Shown: piece by piece, positions 17,067-25,144 of the stretch
Position numbering within the stretch: the stretch's first letter is position 1
Layout of the letters: each line of letters opens with the position of its first letter
DNA from: Nonomuraea harbinensis
Lineage (GTDB): Bacteria; Actinomycetota; Actinomycetes; Streptosporangiales; Streptosporangiaceae
DNA length: 64,000 nucleotides
NCBI RefSeq assembly: GCF_019396385.1
Contig: NZ_JAHKRN010000020.1
Span: 1 to 64,000 of the forward strand
Reading direction: 5' to 3'
The notes under the pieces: generated by a model
Seen by the model: the letters and a program-made list of their open reading frames with translations, nothing else
The model's database searches: none
What the model was told of the DNA's origin: nothing
Translations under genes and position numbers: made by a program

Positions 17067-18068
17067 TCAACGTGATGAGTTGATCAGGCCCTGGAGCTCG
17101 TTCCGAACCAGCATCTCGTTGGCGAACATCACGGTCTTGGTGCCGCTCAGCGTGAGGACGGCCCTCAGCACCACGTGATCGTCCGAGGTGATCCGGTCGT
17201 GCGCGATCTCTGGGGCGTACGTACCGAAGGTCCCGCCGTCCCGCATCTTTCCCTCTGGGGTGAGGCGGGTTGTCAGCGCGCGTTCGACGTCGGCGGCGGC
17301 GGGTGCTGACGGCAGCACGCAGATGACGTTGACCGGCCGGTCGTTCAGGCTGGCCGGGCGGCGCAGCCCGACGCCGTACAGCGTGACCGCGCCGGGAGGG
17401 GACGGGGCCATGATCGTGGCGGCGGCGACGTCGCCGAGGCAGGCGGCCATGGCGGCATGCGCGGGGTTGTCGGCCAGAGTACGCTCCCCGCCCAGAACGG
17501 CCTCCAGCGGGCCGGGGGTGGAGGCCGCCGCTGCCAGGGAGTCGGTGACCACGACCTGGTTGAGCTGGTTGGTCAGCCCGGGAACGATCAGGCGGGACAG
17601 GTCTATCTCGGCTCCAGGGGAGAAGGAGAGCCCTTCGTGGCCGCCCATGGTGCGGGGCTTGGCGCCGAGAGCGGTCAGCTTCGTCCGTACGGCGTCCGAG
17701 TCGACGTCGCCGTCGAACCGGAACGCCTGCTGCGGGGGCACGCCGATCGAGATCGCCCGGGTGGCGGTCGCGGGAGCCATGCCGGTGGCCTGTGGCAGGG
17801 TCTGCCAAGCGGCGCCCAGGCTTCCGAGACCTGAGACCGCCGCGGGAAGCCAGCGGCGATCCCCGCCGGAGCCGGCATCGACGCCGAGGTCACGCCACCA
17901 GGCCGGTTCGCCGTATTCGAAGTACGCCGCGGCGGGTCCCTCCCCCGAGACGCTGGCCATCGCGTCCAGCAGCCCGTCTTCACCAGCCTGCTGCGTACAA
18001 CCGGTCAGGACCAGCAGCGCCATCAGCGCCACGCTCGTTTTCCGCACGAGCGTGAGCGTAGACGGCAT
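17067..18068 (-). CDS. Lipoprotein of unknown function
   Basis: A 333-residue protein. The chosen ATG gives a proper signal peptide, MPSTLTLVRKTSVALMALLVLTGC, with lipobox LTGC; the frame extends further upstream but reads as non-coding. The mature part has no recognised domain. It shows alternating hydrophobic strands and several small-residue loops, e.g. RAISIGVPPQQAFRFDGDVDS, LTNQLNQVVVTDSL and a late FANEMLVRNELQGL. The pattern of a two-lobed extracytoplasmic protein is possible. It converges on the lipoprotein gene ending at 17027. A start 18 bases upstream (MHGIRR) is possible. Confidence 0.65.
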   Translation of the reverse strand: MPSTLTLVRKTSVALMALLVLTGCTQQAGEDGLLDAMASVSGEGPAAAYFEYGEPAWWRDLGVDAGSGGDRRWLPAAVSGLGSLGAAWQTLPQATGMAPATATRAISIGVPPQQAFRFDGDVDSDAVRTKLTALGAKPRTMGGHEGLSFSPGAEIDLSRLIVPGLTNQLNQVVVTDSLAAAASTPGPLEAVLGGERTLADNPAHAAMAACLGDVAAATIMAPSPPGAVTLYGVGLRRPASLNDRPVNVICVLPSAPAAADVERALTTRLTPEGKMRDGGTFGTYAPEIAHDRITSDDHVVLRAVLTLSGTKTVMFANEMLVRNELQGLINSSR

Positions 18069-18225
18069 CCTTCGGATTCCGTGCATGAATGGGCACCTTA
18101 GTTGATCCACCCTGAGGAACCGGCTCACCCACCGCCGGCATGCCGAGCCCTCTTCGGCTATGAGCGGTTGGCAAGCGTTTGGCAAGTACGCTCGACCACT
18201 CTTCCTGCGGAAGGGAGAGAACTTC

Positions 18226-18819
18226 ATGAGCGGATTCCTCCAACCTCCGGAGATGACTTCGGAGGTACGGCAGCTGTTCGACGATGACCTGGCCGAGTGC
18301 GGCTATGTCATGAACCTCACCAGGCTGTGGGCCCACCAGCCGGACACCATCGCGGGACTGTTCGACCTGCTACGGCAGTGCGTCGAGGCAGGTGGGCTCG
18401 ACCTGCGCACCCGCGGCATCCTGGTGACCGCCTGCGCCTCGGCCATGGGGGACTCGTACTGCTCGCTGGCCTGGGGCAACAAGCTGGCCGAGGCCGCCGA
18501 CGCCCGTGTGGCGTCGGGAGTGCTGCGGGGCGACGACGACGGATTGACGCCCCGGGAGCGAGCGCTGGCGGGCTGGGCGCGGAAGGTGGCACGCGATCCC
18601 AACGGGATCGGTCAGACGGACGTGCGCGCGTTGCAGGAGGCGGGGTACGACGACGGTCAGATCTTCGCGGTCACCGTCTTCGTGGCACTGCGCAGCGCGT
18701 TCTCGACCGTCAACGACGCGCTCGGCGCACGTCCCGACGCCGCCCTCCGCGACACGGCGCCGCGATCCGTGCGGGAGGCCGTCACCTTCGGCCGCCCGAT
18801 CGAGGATCAGCCAGTCTGA
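18226..18819 (+). CDS. Carboxymuconolactone decarboxylase/AhpD-like protein
   Basis: A 197-residue protein; the ATG at 18226 follows AAGGGAGAGAAC. The family pattern is an all-helical fold with LDLRTRGILVTACASAMGDSYCSLAWG. The usual CxxC redox pair is reduced to SxxC form (one Cys in DSYC), although another Cys sits earlier (TACAS), so peroxidase activity is uncertain. Later helices (LTPRERALAGWARKVARDPNGI, LQEAGYDDGQIFAVTVFVALR) are typical of the family. It stands alone between a lipoprotein on the other strand and a hairpin. Confidence 0.8.
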   Translation: MSGFLQPPEMTSEVRQLFDDDLAECGYVMNLTRLWAHQPDTIAGLFDLLRQCVEAGGLDLRTRGILVTACASAMGDSYCSLAWGNKLAEAADARVASGVLRGDDDGLTPRERALAGWARKVARDPNGIGQTDVRALQEAGYDDGQIFAVTVFVALRSAFSTVNDALGARPDAALRDTAPRSVREAVTFGRPIEDQPV

Positions 18820-18843
18820 CCTGTGGTTTCTCAGCCGCAGGTC
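18818..18843. repeat. Hairpin repeat, copy 2 (terminator-like)
   Basis: GACCTGTGG and CCGCAGGTC form a 9-bp stem with one G-T pair around an 8-nt loop, starting at the stop codon of the preceding gene. It is nearly identical to 140-165. Its position suggests a terminator. Confidence 0.6.
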
Positions 18844-19084
18844 TTCACCCTGTGGAGCACCGGCTTCCGGGTGCTCCCGTACGTCGACCGGCCCGGCGCT
18901 CCGGCATCCACCCGAGCCACGTACGTCGTCGAGAACGGCCGCCCCGGCGTCCAGCTCGCCGGCGAGGGTCCGATCGTCTGACACCACCCGCACCAGGAGG
19001 GGGCCCACCTCCTGGTGCATTCGACGGATGAGGCCTCGGACCGCTTCAACGACGCGGTCGCGCGGACGCTGCCTTCGCTCTACT
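18844..19084 (+). pseudogene. Possible gene remnant
   Basis: One frame reads LWSTGFRVLPYVDRPG...ATYVVENGRPGVQL, weakly like the N-terminal half of a 4-hydroxyphenylpyruvate dioxygenase or another VOC protein. It meets a TGA at 18978-18980, then resumes in the same frame to LPSLY-stop at 19084. No start codon is visible. The resemblance is weak and this may be non-coding. Confidence 0.25.
18990..19018. terminator. Strong hairpin before the CPBP gene end
   Basis: GCACCAGGAGG and CCTCCTGGTGC are a perfect 11-bp stem with a 7-nt loop. It sits 28 bases beyond the stop of the minus-strand protease gene, so it probably terminates that gene. Confidence 0.5.
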
Positions 19085-19843
19085 GAAGTCCAGCACGACG
19101 ATGGTCACCGCCACGATCGTCATCAGCACCGCCACCAGCGCCACGGGGAAATGTGATCCGTCGACCGGGAACAGCTGCCAGGCCAGGTTGAGTGTCATGT
19201 GGAACAGCGCCATGGCCAGGACGCTGCCGCCCATGTGGGCGAACAGCCACACCATGATCACGCGGGCCGCGACGGTGCCGAGCGACCACCAGGCGATCCA
19301 GGACACCGGGCGGCCCACCTGGAGCAGCGCCGGCCAGTGCCAGACGGCCCAGGCCGACCCGAGGATCAGGGCCGCCCACGCCGGTCCCCAGCGGGCTTGC
19401 AAGGGCCGGGTGGCGTAGCCCGACCACCCCAGTTCCTCGCACAGCGCGCCCACGAAGAGCGCGGCGGCCAGCGACAGCGCCGAGGCCAGGGAGAAGTGCG
19501 CGTCCGGCAGCGGGGTGCCGGACAGCCGTAACAGCAAGTACGACAGGGCCACCACGGCCGGGTACAGCAGCAGAGCGGGCACGAACCACGCCTTGCGGCG
19601 AACCCGGCCGGCGTCGAAGGCGCGTCCGGCAAGCGCTCGCACCCCGTCCATCCCGCCCTCGCGGTGGACGAGCACGGCCGCGGCCAGAGCCGGGCAGACG
19701 AAGGCCAGCCCCGACAGAGGCACGCCCGGCACGATCTGCGCGCCCGACAGGGACCCCACCACCACGAACGGGACGCTGAACAGGAACACCAGCGGGAAGA
19801 ACACCGCCACGCTACTAATAGAACTTGGGATACCATGTCTCAT
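19046..19843 (-). CDS. CPBP-family intramembrane metalloprotease
   Basis: Up to 265 residues with about seven or eight hydrophobic segments. The Abi/CAAX protease motifs are present: FVGALCEELGWSGYATRPL (motif 1, EE with downstream aromatic), WAVWHWPAL (motif 2) and ALFHMTLNLAWQLF (motif 3 His). Such proteases act on prenylated proteins or peptides, or on regulators, in the membrane; the substrate is unknown. The full-length start would overlap the start of the divergent TetR gene. A GTG at about 19810 is therefore more likely, leaving a short shared promoter. Confidence 0.85.
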   Translation of the reverse strand: MRHGIPSSISSVAVFFPLVFLFSVPFVVVGSLSGAQIVPGVPLSGLAFVCPALAAAVLVHREGGMDGVRALAGRAFDAGRVRRKAWFVPALLLYPAVVALSYLLLRLSGTPLPDAHFSLASALSLAAALFVGALCEELGWSGYATRPLQARWGPAWAALILGSAWAVWHWPALLQVGRPVSWIAWWSLGTVAARVIMVWLFAHMGGSVLAMALFHMTLNLAWQLFPVDGSHFPVALVAVLMTIVAVTIVVLDFSRAKAASARPRR

Positions 19844-20675
19844 GGCTCGAAACTACCCGCCGGACCACGACCCGTCGAGGCCCACAGGCCCCGCCCGGCG
19901 CCGCGCCCGGCTCAGCGACCAGGAGACGGAACGGCGGATGCTCGACACGGCCGTGGCGATGGTCCACCGCGACGGCCTGACCGTGGGGCTCGACCACCTG
20001 GGTTTCGAGGACGTCATCCGTGACGCCGGGGTATCCAGGACAACCGTCTACCGCCGCTGGCCGTACAAGGACCTGTTCTTCAGCGACCTGCTGCGCGAGC
20101 TGGCGCGCGGCGCCGCGCCCGCCTCCGCGCCGGCCCTGGAGACCACCGGGGAGGTGCTCAGTGAGGTCCTGTCCAGCCGTTCGGAGGACCTGGCCTCGCC
20201 TCAGGGCCGCCACGACCTGGTCACCGAACTCCTGCGGCTGACCGCGGTCAGCGACTTCGAGGCGGTCCACGGCTCCCCGGAGTGGCGCACGTACCTGGCC
20301 TTGCAGGCCACGTTCCTGAGCCTGCCGGAAGGGGACCTGCGGGCCGACGTGCAGGCCGCGCTCGCCCGCTCCGAGCAGCGGTTCGTCGATCGCGTGGCGC
20401 GCGGCTGGGAGACGGTGGCGACGGCGCTGGGCTACCGGCTGCGGCCGGAGACGGGCGGCAGTTTCCCGCTGATCGCGACCCTGGCCTGTGCGGCGATGCG
20501 CGGCCTGGTGCTGATGTCACTGTCCGACCCGGACCTGCTCACCCGGCGCGTGCCCGCCAATCCCACCACGGCGAGCGCCGCCTCCGACTGGTCACTGCTC
20601 GGCATGGCGGCCGCGAGCATCGCGGTCACGTACCTCGAACCCGATCCGGACGTCACGTGGGACGACCTTGCGTGA
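19842..20675 (+). CDS. TetR-family transcriptional regulator
   Basis: A 277-residue protein. The N-terminal HTH at about residues 25-80 (RRMLDTAVAMVHRDGLTVGLDHLGFEDVIRDAGVSRTTVYRRWPYKDLFFSDLL) is classical TetR. The large C-terminal ligand domain is variable. It is divergent from the CPBP protease with overlapping starts, so the promoter/operator lies within the first bases of one or both genes and it probably controls the protease gene. Its 3' end overlaps the convergent PD-(D/E)XK-like gene by 84 bases. Confidence 0.88.
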   Translation: MARNYPPDHDPSRPTGPARRRARLSDQETERRMLDTAVAMVHRDGLTVGLDHLGFEDVIRDAGVSRTTVYRRWPYKDLFFSDLLRELARGAAPASAPALETTGEVLSEVLSSRSEDLASPQGRHDLVTELLRLTAVSDFEAVHGSPEWRTYLALQATFLSLPEGDLRADVQAALARSEQRFVDRVARGWETVATALGYRLRPETGGSFPLIATLACAAMRGLVLMSLSDPDLLTRRVPANPTTASAASDWSLLGMAAASIAVTYLEPDPDVTWDDLA

Positions 20676-21311
20676 GCCCTGCCAGGAGAGCACGCAGTCC
20701 TTGAGCCCGCCGAACGGTACGGGGACGGGAACGATCGTCCGCAGTGCCGCCAGCGAGATCTGCGTCCGGTCGCCGAACGCCGCCTCCAGCGCCGCCGTCG
20801 AGGTGACGTAGAACTCCCACTGGTCCAGGTTGAGCGGGTCGATCGTCCGCTTGTCCGTGTGGTGAAGGAGGCAGAAGACGTACACGTCGCTGGGCCGCTC
20901 CGGCGTGGCCGCCACCACATCCGTCCGCGCGTCCCAGCCCTTGGCACGGGCGATGGTGAACTTGATGGCCGACGGCTGCCGCTGGCTCCATGACCGCAGG
21001 TAGGCCGCCGACTTGACCTCGACCTTCAGCTCGCTGGGCAGCACCAGGTCGACCGCGTCCCACTCCGTACGGACACCGTCATGGACTTCCAGGGCCAGGG
21101 CGACGATGTACTCGGCGAGGACGCCGCGCAGCCTGTTGCCGACCACGTCGGAGCACGCCCATCCCCAGAAGTCGGCCAAGGTGGCACCGGCCGGGGCCCC
21201 GGCCTCGGTGAACGGCTCGGCACCCGACCTGCGAGGGACGTCCAGCGCGTCGAGCGGCACCCTGCCGGAGGTGGCCACGTCGGCCGGTGTCGCCGAGGCT
21301 TCTGACGTCAT
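20592..21311 (-). CDS. PD-(D/E)XK nuclease-like hypothetical protein
   Basis: A 239-residue protein from the chosen ATG (MTSEASATPADVA); the frame runs 20 codons further upstream. Around residues 95-120, WDAVDLVLPSELKVEVKSAAYLRSW has the D-(x)n-ExK pattern of restriction-like nucleases (VEVKS). It is followed by a beta/alpha segment (IKFTIARAKGW, DVYVFCLLHH) that fits the same fold. No methyltransferase or helicase partner is adjacent. It may be a solitary nuclease or a structural relative without activity. The C-terminus overlaps the convergent TetR gene, which is unusual but not impossible. Confidence 0.55.
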   Translation of the reverse strand: MTSEASATPADVATSGRVPLDALDVPRRSGAEPFTEAGAPAGATLADFWGWACSDVVGNRLRGVLAEYIVALALEVHDGVRTEWDAVDLVLPSELKVEVKSAAYLRSWSQRQPSAIKFTIARAKGWDARTDVVAATPERPSDVYVFCLLHHTDKRTIDPLNLDQWEFYVTSTAALEAAFGDRTQISLAALRTIVPVPVPFGGLKDCVLSWQGSRKVVPRDVRIGFEVRDRDARGRHAEQ

Positions 21312-21418
21312 CTCCGTGCTCGCCCCTGGTCTCGTCCGGAACTCGGCCCCGAAGTACGATCTACGCCACACACTATGCGGCCCGCCGCGTCACCGCCATC
21401 GGCGTCTTCGAGGCTCTT

Positions 21419-21450
21419 GGTGCGTCTAACCGGTGGTGCGTCTAACCGGC
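21419..21450. repeat. Tandem 16-bp duplication
   Basis: GGTGCGTCTAACCGGT is followed directly by GGTGCGTCTAACCGGC, 25 bases before the oxidoreductase start. It may be replication slippage or paired protein-binding sites. Confidence 0.6.
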
Positions 21451-21474
21451 GGGCGCGAGGGCAGGGCGTCCGTC

Positions 21475-23004
21475 ATGGCAGCGCTTCCGGGAGTGCCCGA
21501 GTCGTACTGGGTCGAGTCGACCCCCACCACCTCGTTCCCCTCGCTTGAGCAGGACATCACCGCCGATGTCGCCGTCGTCGGCGGTGGGATCGCCGGGTTG
21601 TGCGCGGCGTGGGAGTTGTCGCGGACGGGGCGCTCGGTCGTCGTGCTCGAAGCGGACCGCGTCGCCGGGGCCGTCACCGGCTACACCACCGCCAAGCTGT
21701 CCGTACAGCACACGCTCATCTACGCACGGTTGCGCAAGTCGCACGGGGAGCAGGCCGCCAGGCTGTACGCGCAGTCGCAACAGGACGCGGTCGAGCACGT
21801 GTTCGCGACCGCGGCCGAGCTGGGGATCGACTGCGACCTGGAACGCCTGCCCGCCTACACCTATGTGGAGTCCGGCGGGGAGACCGAGCAGATCACCGCT
21901 GAGGTGGAGGCGGCCCAGCAGGCCGGCCTGCCCGCCTCCTTGGTGACCCGGACGGGCCTCCCGTTCGACGTCGCGGCGGCCGTCCGGGTGGAGGACCAGG
22001 CCCAGTTCCACCCTCGTAAGTTCCTTCTCGCCCTGGTGCGGCGGATGGCCGACGACGGCGCCCGGGTGTTCGAACGTACCCGGGTGATGGGGCTGGAGGA
22101 GGGGCGGCCGTGCCGGCTGGCGTGCGAGAACGGCACCACGGTCACCGCCGGCGATGTCGTGGTGGCCACGCACTATCCGATCTTCGACCGGGCGCTGATG
22201 TTCTCCCGGCTGGAGCCGCGGCGTGAGCTCGTGGTCGCCGCGCCGATCCCACCTGAGCAGGACCCGGGCGGGATGTACATCACCTCGGAGCACAACACCC
22301 GGTCGATCCGGACCACCCCGTATCGGGACGGGCAGCGCCTGCTCATCGTCACAGGGGAGACCGCCGACCCCGGCTCCGGTGACGCCGGCGAACGATTCCA
22401 GCGCCTGGCCGCCTGGACCCGCGACCGGTTCACCGGCACACAGATCAGCCACCGGTGGGCGGCACAGGACAACACCAGCACCGACCACCTGCCCTACGTG
22501 GGCCACTTCCACCCCGGCGCCAAGCACGTCTACGTCGCCACCGGATTCGGCGGCTGGGGCATGAGCAACGGCGTCATGTCCGGCAAACTCCTCTCCGCTC
22601 TCATCACCGGGCACGATCTGCCGTGGGCCGAGCTGTACGATCCCCGGCGGCTTCACCCGCTGCGCGAAGCCGGCCCCATCGCCAAACTCCAGGCCAAGGC
22701 CGCACGCCACCTGATCGGCGATCGGCTGCGCCCCTCCCACGCCGATTCGGTCGACGACGTCGCTCCGGGATCGGGCGCCATCGTCCGTATCGGCGGGCGG
22801 CGGTGCGCGGTCTCCCGCGACGCGGCAGGCGTCGTCCACGCGGTCTCCGCCACCTGCACCCACCTCGGCTGCGTCGTCGCCTTCAACCAGGCCGAACAGA
22901 CCTGGGAATGCCCCTGCCACGGCTCCCGATTCGGACCCGACGGAGCCGTCCTGCACGGTCCAGCCACTAAGCCCCTGGAACCGGTCGACCCGGACAACCC
23001 GTAA
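21475..23004 (+). CDS. FAD-dependent oxidoreductase with C-terminal Rieske domain
   Basis: 509 residues from ATG 21475 (MAALPGVPESYW). The start follows from the family N-terminus, where PESYW precedes the Rossmann motif VAVVGGGIAGLCAAWELSRTG. The middle is a DadA/glycine-oxidase-like fold (YTTAKLSVQHTLIY, ATGFGGWGMSNGVMSG). The last 100 residues are a Rieske [2Fe-2S] domain with both ligand boxes, CTHLGC and CPCHGS, and a GPATKPLEP ending. The family is widespread; substrates are mostly unknown, possibly amines. It is monocistronic by position, with a tandem repeat in its leader. Confidence 0.9.
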   Translation: MAALPGVPESYWVESTPTTSFPSLEQDITADVAVVGGGIAGLCAAWELSRTGRSVVVLEADRVAGAVTGYTTAKLSVQHTLIYARLRKSHGEQAARLYAQSQQDAVEHVFATAAELGIDCDLERLPAYTYVESGGETEQITAEVEAAQQAGLPASLVTRTGLPFDVAAAVRVEDQAQFHPRKFLLALVRRMADDGARVFERTRVMGLEEGRPCRLACENGTTVTAGDVVVATHYPIFDRALMFSRLEPRRELVVAAPIPPEQDPGGMYITSEHNTRSIRTTPYRDGQRLLIVTGETADPGSGDAGERFQRLAAWTRDRFTGTQISHRWAAQDNTSTDHLPYVGHFHPGAKHVYVATGFGGWGMSNGVMSGKLLSALITGHDLPWAELYDPRRLHPLREAGPIAKLQAKAARHLIGDRLRPSHADSVDDVAPGSGAIVRIGGRRCAVSRDAAGVVHAVSATCTHLGCVVAFNQAEQTWECPCHGSRFGPDGAVLHGPATKPLEPVDPDNP

Positions 23005-23031
23005 CCTGGCCGCGCAGTTCAATGATCAAGA

Positions 23032-25026
23032 TCAGCGTTTACGCTTCTTCCGGCGACCTCGGGCTCCCGGCGGCCGGGTGGGGACGAGGCGGAGGGGGTG
23101 GCGGGCGGTCCTGCGGAGCGGCTCGGCCACCAGCTCGTGTAGCTCCCGCAACCCCACGACATCAGGGTGCCCCGACGCCAGGATCGCCTCCAGGAACTCG
23201 TCCGCGTCCCCGCCCCCCATTCTCCTGAGCTGCTCGACAAGCCCCTCAGGCCCCGCGAGTTCCAGCACCGACAGAAAGTTCTCCGCCCCCAGCAGCAGGT
23301 TCTCCCGCTCGCTCAACGACCCGGGCCTCATCTCCCCCGCATCGATGAGCTGCGTCCACACGGCGGGCCCGAGGATCGGGTCGTGCCGTAGGTCCTGCAG
23401 CAGCCGCCTTTCGGGAAGGGCCCCGGCCAGCACGCGCAGCATCGCCCCCACCCGCGTACGGAACGGGCAATCCCGTACGGCCTGCACCAACATCTCGACG
23501 TCCTGCCCCGGCCGGGCCAGCCACCCCTGGAGCTCCGCGACGGCGTCCTCCGGTGGATAGTGCTGGGCGAGCACCCCGAGCAGCTCGGCCGGCGGGGCGG
23601 TGGCCAGTTCGCCGACGAGGGGAGCGTCGCGGCCCTCGGCGAGGAGGCGGTCGCGGACGCCGCGCACGCCGAGTGGAGTGAGGCGGACCAGCGGGAGGTC
23701 GGACTCGGAGAGGGCGGCGCGCAGGCGTTCGACCGCGTCCGGCGGCAAGGGCTGGTCGTCGTGGTCGAGGTCGCTCGCGTAGAGGGGGTCGGCGGGGCCG
23801 CGGGTGAGCTCCACGGCCCCGAGGTCGGACAGGACCTCGAACATGCGCCCCAGGTCCCGGGCGACCTCGCGGCGCAAGAGATCAAGCCGGTGCTCCTCCT
23901 CGTCGAGAACGAAGTACTCCTGGCAGGCCAGCCACACCGTCTCTTCGAGCCGGACCACAGGCATCTCGTCCAGCCCGTACATGGAGTTGAGCACGTCCGG
24001 GAGAATCTCGTCGAAGATCTCGGCCAGGATGGGCTCGGGCCGCCACGTCGCGACGGGCACGGTGACCACGCGCCCCAGCTCCGGCAGGAGCTCGAACGCG
24101 CGACCCCACAGCGTCTCCGGGTCGCGCAGCAGGGGTACGGCCTTGGCCACGCGGAGCAGCCGCCCCTTGCTGGTGCGGGTCAGCCGCAGCTTCCTGGCCC
24201 AGGCGAGCAGCAGGTTGAGCTGCGGCAGATCGGCGGCGCTGCGGACGCGCAGCTGGTCCTCGCCGGTGCCCAGCAGGGCCGACACCTCGAGGGCGTCGGC
24301 GACGCGGAGGTTGCCCGCGTCGGTGAGGGCGCGGCCGTCCTTGCCCACCCAGTCGGCCAGGGTGATGAGGCGCTGGACGGTCCGGCTGCGCCCGGCGGCC
24401 TCCGCCAGCTCGGACGCGGGAGGCAGGGAGACAGGCGGCTGGGGGAAGGCGCGTTCCTCGTCGATGCCGCCGTACACCAGGCGGTTCTGCATGATCTTGT
24501 CGAGCACCTGCTGGTCGTACGGGACGCGACCGGCGTCGAGATCGCGCTTGAACCGCTCGAACGCCCCCGGGACGGTGAGATCGAATCCCTGGTCGAGAGC
24601 CGTGTGCGCCCAGAACGTCGCCAACCCTCGCAGCGTGGGATCGTCGAGCGCGGACGCGTACTCCGCCTGCGCCCCGGCGATGATCTCCGCCGCCTCCGCG
24701 AGCGTGGCGCCGCGCGGGTCGCGAAGGCCCGTGACGTCGAGATAGCGCAGGTAGGTGCGCAGCACCTCCGGAGCGAGGCCGAGCACCTCCCGCGGGGCCG
24801 TCACCTTGTACGGCACGTACCGCAGCAGGAAGAACCTGATGCGCGCACCGTCCCAGTACGCCAGCCGGCCGTCACGGCTCCCATGCCGCGCGTCGACGGC
24901 GGCGGAGAGCAGCAGGTCATCGACTGGATGCCCGTGCTCCTTCGCCCAGGTGACGCACCGCCGGATCAGCAGGTCCTTGGTGGCCTCGAACTCCTCGGCC
25001 TCTTCGGGCTCGAACCAGGTACGCAC
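23032..25026 (-). CDS. Conserved-looking hypothetical protein, 664 residues
   Basis: GTG 25026 is chosen because GGGAGG lies 9 bases upstream and because the longer frame would run through the divergent ArsR gene. The protein starts VRTWFEPEEAEEFEATKDLLIRR and is soluble, mostly helical, acidic and leucine-rich. It has repeated blocks such as LLAWARKLRLTRTSKGRLLRVAKAVPLLRDPE and ends in a very basic tail (GRRKKRKR). I do not recognise a domain; the middle looks like winged-helix or armadillo-like repeats but this is not firm. It shares a 105-base promoter region with arsR, so co-regulation is possible. Confidence 0.7.
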   Translation of the reverse strand: MRTWFEPEEAEEFEATKDLLIRRCVTWAKEHGHPVDDLLLSAAVDARHGSRDGRLAYWDGARIRFFLLRYVPYKVTAPREVLGLAPEVLRTYLRYLDVTGLRDPRGATLAEAAEIIAGAQAEYASALDDPTLRGLATFWAHTALDQGFDLTVPGAFERFKRDLDAGRVPYDQQVLDKIMQNRLVYGGIDEERAFPQPPVSLPPASELAEAAGRSRTVQRLITLADWVGKDGRALTDAGNLRVADALEVSALLGTGEDQLRVRSAADLPQLNLLLAWARKLRLTRTSKGRLLRVAKAVPLLRDPETLWGRAFELLPELGRVVTVPVATWRPEPILAEIFDEILPDVLNSMYGLDEMPVVRLEETVWLACQEYFVLDEEEHRLDLLRREVARDLGRMFEVLSDLGAVELTRGPADPLYASDLDHDDQPLPPDAVERLRAALSESDLPLVRLTPLGVRGVRDRLLAEGRDAPLVGELATAPPAELLGVLAQHYPPEDAVAELQGWLARPGQDVEMLVQAVRDCPFRTRVGAMLRVLAGALPERRLLQDLRHDPILGPAVWTQLIDAGEMRPGSLSERENLLLGAENFLSVLELAGPEGLVEQLRRMGGGDADEFLEAILASGHPDVVGLRELHELVAEPLRRTARHPLRLVPTRPPGARGRRKKRKR

Positions 25027-25096
25027 CGTCCAAGCCTCCCATCCCCGCAGGGTCGCCGTCTCGCCTGTCAGAAATCTCGGCGGCCCGACGGACCTC

Positions 25097-25144
25097 TTTC
25101 CCAAGAGATGTTGGAAAGCTATGATCCCAACATGTCTTGGGAAA
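25097..25144. promoter_or_regulatory. Paired palindromic operators overlapping the arsR start
   Basis: Two CCAA-N6-TTGG palindromes, CCAAGAGATGTTGG (25101-25114) and CCAACATGTCTTGG (25127-25140), are themselves arranged as a larger inverted repeat (17 of 18 over TTTCCCAAG...CTTGGGAAA). The second covers the ATG at 25132. Placement implies autorepression by the ArsR-type protein. Confidence 0.65.

Noticed and set aside
23560..25131. 698-residue plus-strand frame including ArsR
   Set aside because: The upstream 524 residues are the antisense shadow of the 664-residue gene; the ArsR homology starts at 25132.
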